NCBI GenBank assembly: GCA_943736015.1
Contig: OX031073.1
Location: forward strand, 25,633,210 to 25,697,209
Reading direction: 5' to 3'
Source: Tridacna crocea
Taxonomy: Eukaryota > Mollusca > Bivalvia > Cardiida > Cardiidae
Length of the DNA: 64,000 nt
In this document: positions 60,045 through 64,000 of the stretch, one piece after another
Numbering within the stretch: the first letter of the stretch is position 1
Layout: each line of letters begins with the position of its first letter
Position numbers and translations under genes: made by a program
The notes under the pieces: model-generated
What the model was told of the DNA's origin: nothing
What the model saw: the letters and a program-made list of their open reading frames with translations, nothing else
The model's database searches: none

Positions 60045-60185
60045 AAGGAAAATTGGTCAGTATCATGGAAATGGGTAAGAGGGAAGCAGGTTTCATTTTA
60101 CATTGATAATAACTGCTGAACCAGTCAATATTATTCATCTTAAACCCTTCAAGCACCTTGCATGTCGATCATTATCTTTGCAGGC

Positions 60186-60242
60186 AGTGTAGATCAAGAT
60201 CAGGCTGCACAGAATGTGCAGCATGATCTTTGATCTACATTG
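60186..60242. repeat. CAGTCTGATC hairpin family, copy 6
   Basis: AGTGTAGATCAAGATCAGGC, TGCAC / GTGCAGCATGATCTTTGATC, TACATTG. Confidence 0.8.
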
Positions 60243-60371
60243 TCTGATTTGCTGAAACAATCTAGATGAGAGCAACCATAAAATTGCAATTATATGGTTC
60301 ATATTTATAGAATTGAAGATTTCTATTGGTTTTATTGGGACCTCTAAGGGTTAACTGGTTGAGCTGTGAAT

Positions 60372-60598
60372 TTAAAACTTTACCACACAGTCCTGGGTTT
60401 TAGACATCCTGACAATGACAGCTTTTGAGAACATTGTGGAAAAAGGAGAAAATGCTGGTAACCAGCATTTTCTCCTTTTCCCACAATGTTTTCTACTCTT
60501 TCTAAATCAACTTTCAGATTTCGAGTCACACTGATGTTGTCTGTAAATGCTTTCAATAATAGGACAAGCTTAAAATTTTGTTGTATGGAAAAAAGTGA
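60372..60598 (+). mobile_element. MITE family A, full length (227)
   Basis: TTAAAACTTTACCACACAGT to TATGGAAAAAAGTGAA. Confidence 0.85.
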
Positions 60599-60688
60599 AT
60601 AAAATGAACATATTTAATCGGGGAAAGCAGGCAGAATATTTGCTGTTCAAGAGTTGTTATGGCCAGATAATGCAATGAAGTAGCGGAA

Positions 60689-60746
60689 TTTGTAGATCCA
60701 AGATCAGACTGCAAGTTTTGTGCAGCCTGATCTTGGTCCACAATGT
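60689..60746. repeat. CAGTCTGATC hairpin family, copy 7
   Basis: TTGTAGATCCAAGATCAGAC, TGCA / TGCAGCCTGATCTTGGTCCA, CAATG. A nearby ORF (60720-61079) starts inside it and is not a gene. Confidence 0.8.
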
Positions 60747-60958
60747 CTGCAAATTGAAAGCAAATCAGGTCAGTTCCAGGGCTCTCTGGGTGAAGAGGCT
60801 AAATCAATACAACTGTCATATTTCTGTGTGAACCGACTTCTAATAGATTGGAAAAACCCACGTGCTGAGGCATACATAGTTACATGTTCATTGTGGAAAT
60901 ATATGGTTAACTCTGAACGTGCTGCGGCTGTGGCATTTGGTTGGTTGTTACATTATGA

Positions 60959-61010
60959 AGCTCATGATCAGAATGCACAGAGCATGCAGTCTGATCTTGG
61001 ATCTATAACC
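60959..61010. repeat. CAGTCTGATC hairpin family, copy 8
   Basis: GCTCATGATCAGAATGCAC / GCATGCAGTCTGATCTTGGA. Confidence 0.65.
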
Positions 61011-61101
61011 CTTGGTTCGGTGCTAGATATCTTGATCAAAACTGAATTAGTATCGGAATATCTTCAATTTCAGTATTAATGGCAAATTTCTATTTCATTT
61101 T

Positions 61102-61331
61102 TCAACCGTTTCACAAGATGCCAAAATATGACATTCGTCCATATTGAAAGCATTTTGCAGCAGAGAAACCTGGCTGAAACAATGGAATTTGTCTGTAAAA
61201 AGGTTGAAAAACATTGTGGAAAAAAGGAGAAAATGCTGGTCACCAGCATTTTCTCCTTTTTCCAGCAATGTTTTTTTAACCTTCCTGACCTTATGGTTGT
61301 TAAAACTCTAGATTATGGGATGAAGGGTTAA
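61102..61331 (-). mobile_element. MITE family A, full length (230)
   Basis: TCAACCGTTTCACAAGATGC to GGGATGAAGGGTTAA. Confidence 0.85.
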
Positions 61332-61975
61332 AAAGTGTAAGGATTGATAATAATATTGGGTGCTGCATAGCAAATAAAAAAAAAGATAAAACATTTTGAA
61401 AGTTTTTGCTGTGGCAGTATGCATCGTGCGATGCATTGATTGTGGGATAACATGTGGTTAGCATGCATTCCTCCTCTTGGCCTTACTTTACTACCTCCAA
61501 GTTATGTGAATTATTCGTCTTTCTTTTTCGTAAAAATAATAAGTGTGTGGATGAATAAGTGTTATTTTTGTTGGTGTGTGTGAGTACACGAGATACAGCT
61601 GTCGATATTTCTACATGACAGTTGTTGTGATTTGATGGCATAGTATTTCCATGTTTTTCGTTCAAATCGGATGTACAATAAGCAGACATAATATTAATAA
61701 CTATGGAATATACTTACCTGTGGAATTAATTACGTGTGTTCAAAGCTCTTAATGTGTTGTTGTGGTACAGAGGTAAACTGTCTGTAGAGAAAATTGATTT
61801 GTGAAGCTGTTTAGCATTGTAGAAATTCTGCGGCTGATTTTTATAGCTTTTTGATGATAGCTGTCTTTTAATTGACTGTAAAGATCAAGATCAGATATTG
61901 TTTTATTTGGAAAAGAAAGAAAATATTGCAAACATTGTGGACCCTGATCAGATGTCGTATAATATGACATTTGAT
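61332..61975. other. Unassigned intron sequence
   Basis: No repeat or hairpin of note. The - strand frame 61483-61689 (68 codons) is unrecognised. Confidence 0.45.
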
Positions 61976-62201
61976 TTAACCCTTTACCACACAATCTAGA
62001 GCAGCAAACCTTAGTCAGACTTCTTTTAAAAACATTGTGGCTAAAGGAGAAACTGTGAGTAACCAGCATTTTCTCCTATTACCACAATGTTTTCTACTCT
62101 ATCAACAAAAGAAGTTACTTTTTAAGCTACATTTAATTTGTTATCTGCAATGGCTATTTAATTGGTTGAGTGTAAAATTTTGTCATGTGGCAAAGAGTTA
62201 A
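61976..62201 (+). mobile_element. MITE family A, 226 bp
   Basis: TTAACCCTTTACCACACAAT to TGTGGCAAAGAGTTAA. Shares TTAA with the next. Confidence 0.87.
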
Positions 62202-62427
62202 CCTTTTACCACACAATCCAGACTTTTAACGATCCTGTGAAAGAAGCCTTTAGAAAACATTGTAGGAAAAGGTGAAAAATGCTGGTAACCAGCATTTTCT
62301 CCTTTTCCCACAATGTTTTCTACCCTTCCTTTCACAAATTTTGAATTTCAATCACATTTTTTTTTTTCATCTGCTAATGCTTTCAATTTGGGCCAGTCTA
62401 CAGTTTTGTTGTTTGGTAAAGAGTTGA
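62198..62427 (+). mobile_element. MITE family A, full length (230)
   Basis: TTAACCTTTTACCACACAAT to TTTGGTAAAGAGTTGA. A long-arm stub follows at about 62505-62548 (CAGTTTGGTTGAGTGTAAA). Confidence 0.9.
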
Positions 62428-62582
62428 TTTTATGAAATTTTGCCAAGAATTAAAAAAGGTAATTTTGTTTGTTATCTGCATTATTATGCACAGAGGCAAC
62501 AGCTTTCAGTTTGGTTGAGTGTAAAAGTTTAGTCATGTTTCAAAGAGTACAGTTCATTGTATTTTGCTGTTGAAATGGAATT

Positions 62583-62812
62583 TTAACCCATTACTCCATA
62601 GATACTCATTTCTACGCATTGCTTGTAGGAGCCTTTGGAAAACATTGTGGCAAAAGGTGAAATTGCTTGTGATGAGCAATTTCACCTTTTGTCACAATGT
62701 TTTCTATGCTATCAAAAGATGTCATAGACACATACGAAACGGCTTCATCTTTGCTGTTATTTAGGGTCAATTAGAGATGCCATAGAAATGCCTTATGGGG
62801 GTAAAGGGTTAA
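62583..62812 (+). mobile_element. MITE family B, full length (230)
   Basis: TTAACCCATTACTCCATAGA to GGGGGTAAAGGGTTAA. Confidence 0.93.
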
Positions 62813-62823
62813 TTTTGTTTGAA

Positions 62824-63056
62824 GTAATGCTTTATCACACAATGACGACTTTTAACGACCCTGAGAAGGAGGCCTTTGAAAACTTTGTGGGAAAAGGAGA
62901 AAATGCTGGTAACCAGCATTTTCTCCTTTTCCCACAAAGTTTTCTTCTATATCAAGGACTGATTTTGTCAATTGACCCAGTATGAAATTATTGCCTGCAA
63001 AATTTTTAATGCTTTCCATTGGCATAGGTCTAAAATTCTGCTGTGTGGAAAAGGGG
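62824..63056 (+). mobile_element. MITE family A, full length, mutated ends
   Basis: GTAATGCTTTATCACACAAT to GTGTGGAAAAGGGG. Confidence 0.85.
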
Positions 63057-63138
63057 AAAGCATTTGCAGTACAGAAGCTCATTTGGCCTGGTAATGATAT
63101 ATGAACCTGTTAGATGTTACACACAATAACTGTATTCG

Positions 63139-63211
63139 TCTGTTTACTTTCAAAACATCGTAACTACAGCTTGTAACAAGCTGTAGTTACGAGGTTTTGG
63201 AAGTAAACGGA
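63139..63211. repeat. Foldback repeat, 73 bases
   Basis: CTGTTTACTTTCAAAACATC, GTAACTACAGCTTGT and, after one base, ACAAGCTGTAGTTAC, GAGGTTTTGGAAGTAAACGG; few mismatches. Confidence 0.8.
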
Positions 63212-63268
63212 CATATTACTAATATTATTCTTGACTCCCTATGGGTAGGGTGTTTCGGCACAGAGGAC

Positions 63269-63322
63269 TGTGTAGATCCAAGATCAATTTGCGCATTTTA
63301 TGCAGTCTGATCTTAGTACATT
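63269..63322. repeat. CAGTCTGATC hairpin family, copy 9
   Basis: CTGTGTAGATCCAAGATCAA / TGCAGTCTGATCTTAGTACA; left arm mutated. Confidence 0.65.
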
Positions 63323-63334
63323 ATCTCCTGCTAG

Positions 63335-63610
63335 ATGGCATTCTGCAAATACTCAGCTATCTAATTTGAGCATTCTGGGTACACAGGACCGGACCACATT
63401 TCTACTCGACAACCGTTACTTGGAACTTCAAACAAAAATAAACGTATACTCAATAAAACGCTAGCTGGTGCGATTTGAGCATCCTGGGTACACAGGATAG
63501 GACCATATTTCTACGCGACAACCATTACTTGGAACTTCAAACTACAATAAACGTATACTCAATAAAACGCTGGCTGATGTGATTCACTTAGCTATGATCA
63601 GCAGTTGATG
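63335..63610 (+). repeat. Dispersed repeat J, internal 109-bp unit doubled
   Basis: GAGCATTCTGGGTACACAGGA at 63368 recurs at 63477 (spacing 109), each followed by CGACAACC, CTTGGAACTTCAAAC and AATAAACGTATACTCAATAA. The outer flanks CTAGATGGCATTCTGCAAAT and CTTAGCTATGATCAGCAG match the ends of 12895-13089 inverted. Confidence 0.85.
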
Positions 63611-63689
63611 CACACTCTTTCGAAGTAACTGGTCTTGTGCTATGTATTTTGTCGCAATTGAAGAGTTATCATTGAATTTGCATTTATTT

Positions 63690-63920
63690 ATCGTTGCCAC
63701 TGCCAGTTTCCCATAATTTATGGGCAATACCACCTGAAGGCTGTATGTATTGTTAAAGGGGATAGTGCAGAATACAGGATGAAACCCATCCTAAGTTTCA
63801 CCTAGTTCTTTTATGTGCTCGGTGTATAGCACTGTTATATGGGACCTCGGTTTAACGTCTCATCCGAAAGACTATTAGAAATTTTAGATGGCCAGCCATG
63901 GGGATCGAACCCACCAAAGA
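63690..63920 (-). mobile_element. SINE of the 19884 family, reverse
   Basis: The reverse complement reads GGTTCGATCCCCATGGCTGG (B box), then AATAGTCTTTCGGATGAGAC, GTCCCATATAACAGTGCTAT and ATGAAACC..CATCCTGTATTC. It is 5' truncated or diverged before the B box. Confidence 0.7.
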
Positions 63921-63982
63921 GTTGCCATAGAAGAGTTGAAGAGTTACCATATTTGGTAAAGGTTTTAAATTAGTATCTCTCT

Positions 63983-64000
63983 ATATATGAGCCATGCTCT
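63983..64000. mobile_element. Possible left end of a D' element, cut by the window edge
   Basis: TATGAGCCATGCTCT matches the left terminus of 27549-27810. Only 15-18 bases are available. Confidence 0.35.

Noticed and set aside
60720-61079. 119-codon plus-strand frame
   Set aside because: Starts inside one CAGTCTGATC hairpin and passes through another (repeated MQSDLG words). No recognised motif; best explained as repeat sequence.
4482-63082. Dozens of 60-150 codon frames with GKGENAGNQHFLLFPQCF-like peptides
   Set aside because: They are translations of the MITE hairpin, found on both strands and in many contexts; they reflect repeat sequence, not a protein family.

Overview
The window is animal nuclear DNA: AT-rich, with short coding blocks bounded by GT-AG introns and a very dense population of small transposons. 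The only host gene I can support is the 5' part of a Trio/Kalirin (UNC-73) Rho-GEF gene on the + strand. I identify 14 coding exons, called A to N here (12651-45628, 2071 coding bases, about 690 codons). They join in phase and follow the known Trio order: N-terminal segment, Sec14/CRAL-TRIO domain (exons A-E), then spectrin repeats 1 to 4 and the start of repeat 5 (exons E-N). The start codon exon lies upstream, outside the window or not recognisable. The catalytic DH-PH part lies beyond the right end. The repeat types (tRNA-derived SINEs, TTAGCTCACC elements with about 167-bp tandem repeats, AGCCTG..CAGGCT hairpins) resemble those of bivalve molluscs. A bivalve is therefore my inference; the species is not determined.

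About a third of the window is made of miniature inverted-repeat elements (MITEs) bounded by TTAA. I recognise roughly 100 copies or fragments. In the feature list, family A has the core GAGAAAATGCTGGTAACCAG, family B has GTGAAATTGCTCGTGACGAG, and family C has GAGAAATTGCTCGTTACGAG. All share one plan. A 'short arm' of about 88 bases starts TTAACYCWTTACC. It meets a 'long arm' of about 141 bases at a hairpin of about 70 bases, and the long arm ends in GGTAAAGRGTTAA. The total is almost always 229 bases. Strand '+' in the list means the short arm comes first. TTAA target sites suggest piggyBac-type mobilisation. None of the elements encodes a transposase.

Layout. 1-12650: upstream or intron 1 sequence, with a 1.17-kb pogo-like element (2992-4163), a Helitron-like repeat and many family A MITEs. 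12651-28433: exons A-J with introns of 1-2.3 kb that are largely MITEs. Several MITE ends sit only 8-60 bases from splice sites. The 3' end of exon H, with its donor, is tandemly repeated four times (24179-25135). 28434-39829: an 11.4-kb intron. 39830-45628: exons K-N, with a 1.9-kb element carrying ten 167-bp tandem repeats (41073-43010). 45629-64000: at least 18 kb of the next intron, with nested insertions. These include a MULE-like element with a 9-bp target duplication, and a 3.2-kb pogo-like element (53355-56531) that contains exon-like sequence for a HIRAN-like protein.

Almost all short open reading frames in the window are read-through of MITE cores or simple repeats and are not genes. 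No rRNA gene, functional tRNA gene or CRISPR array is seen.
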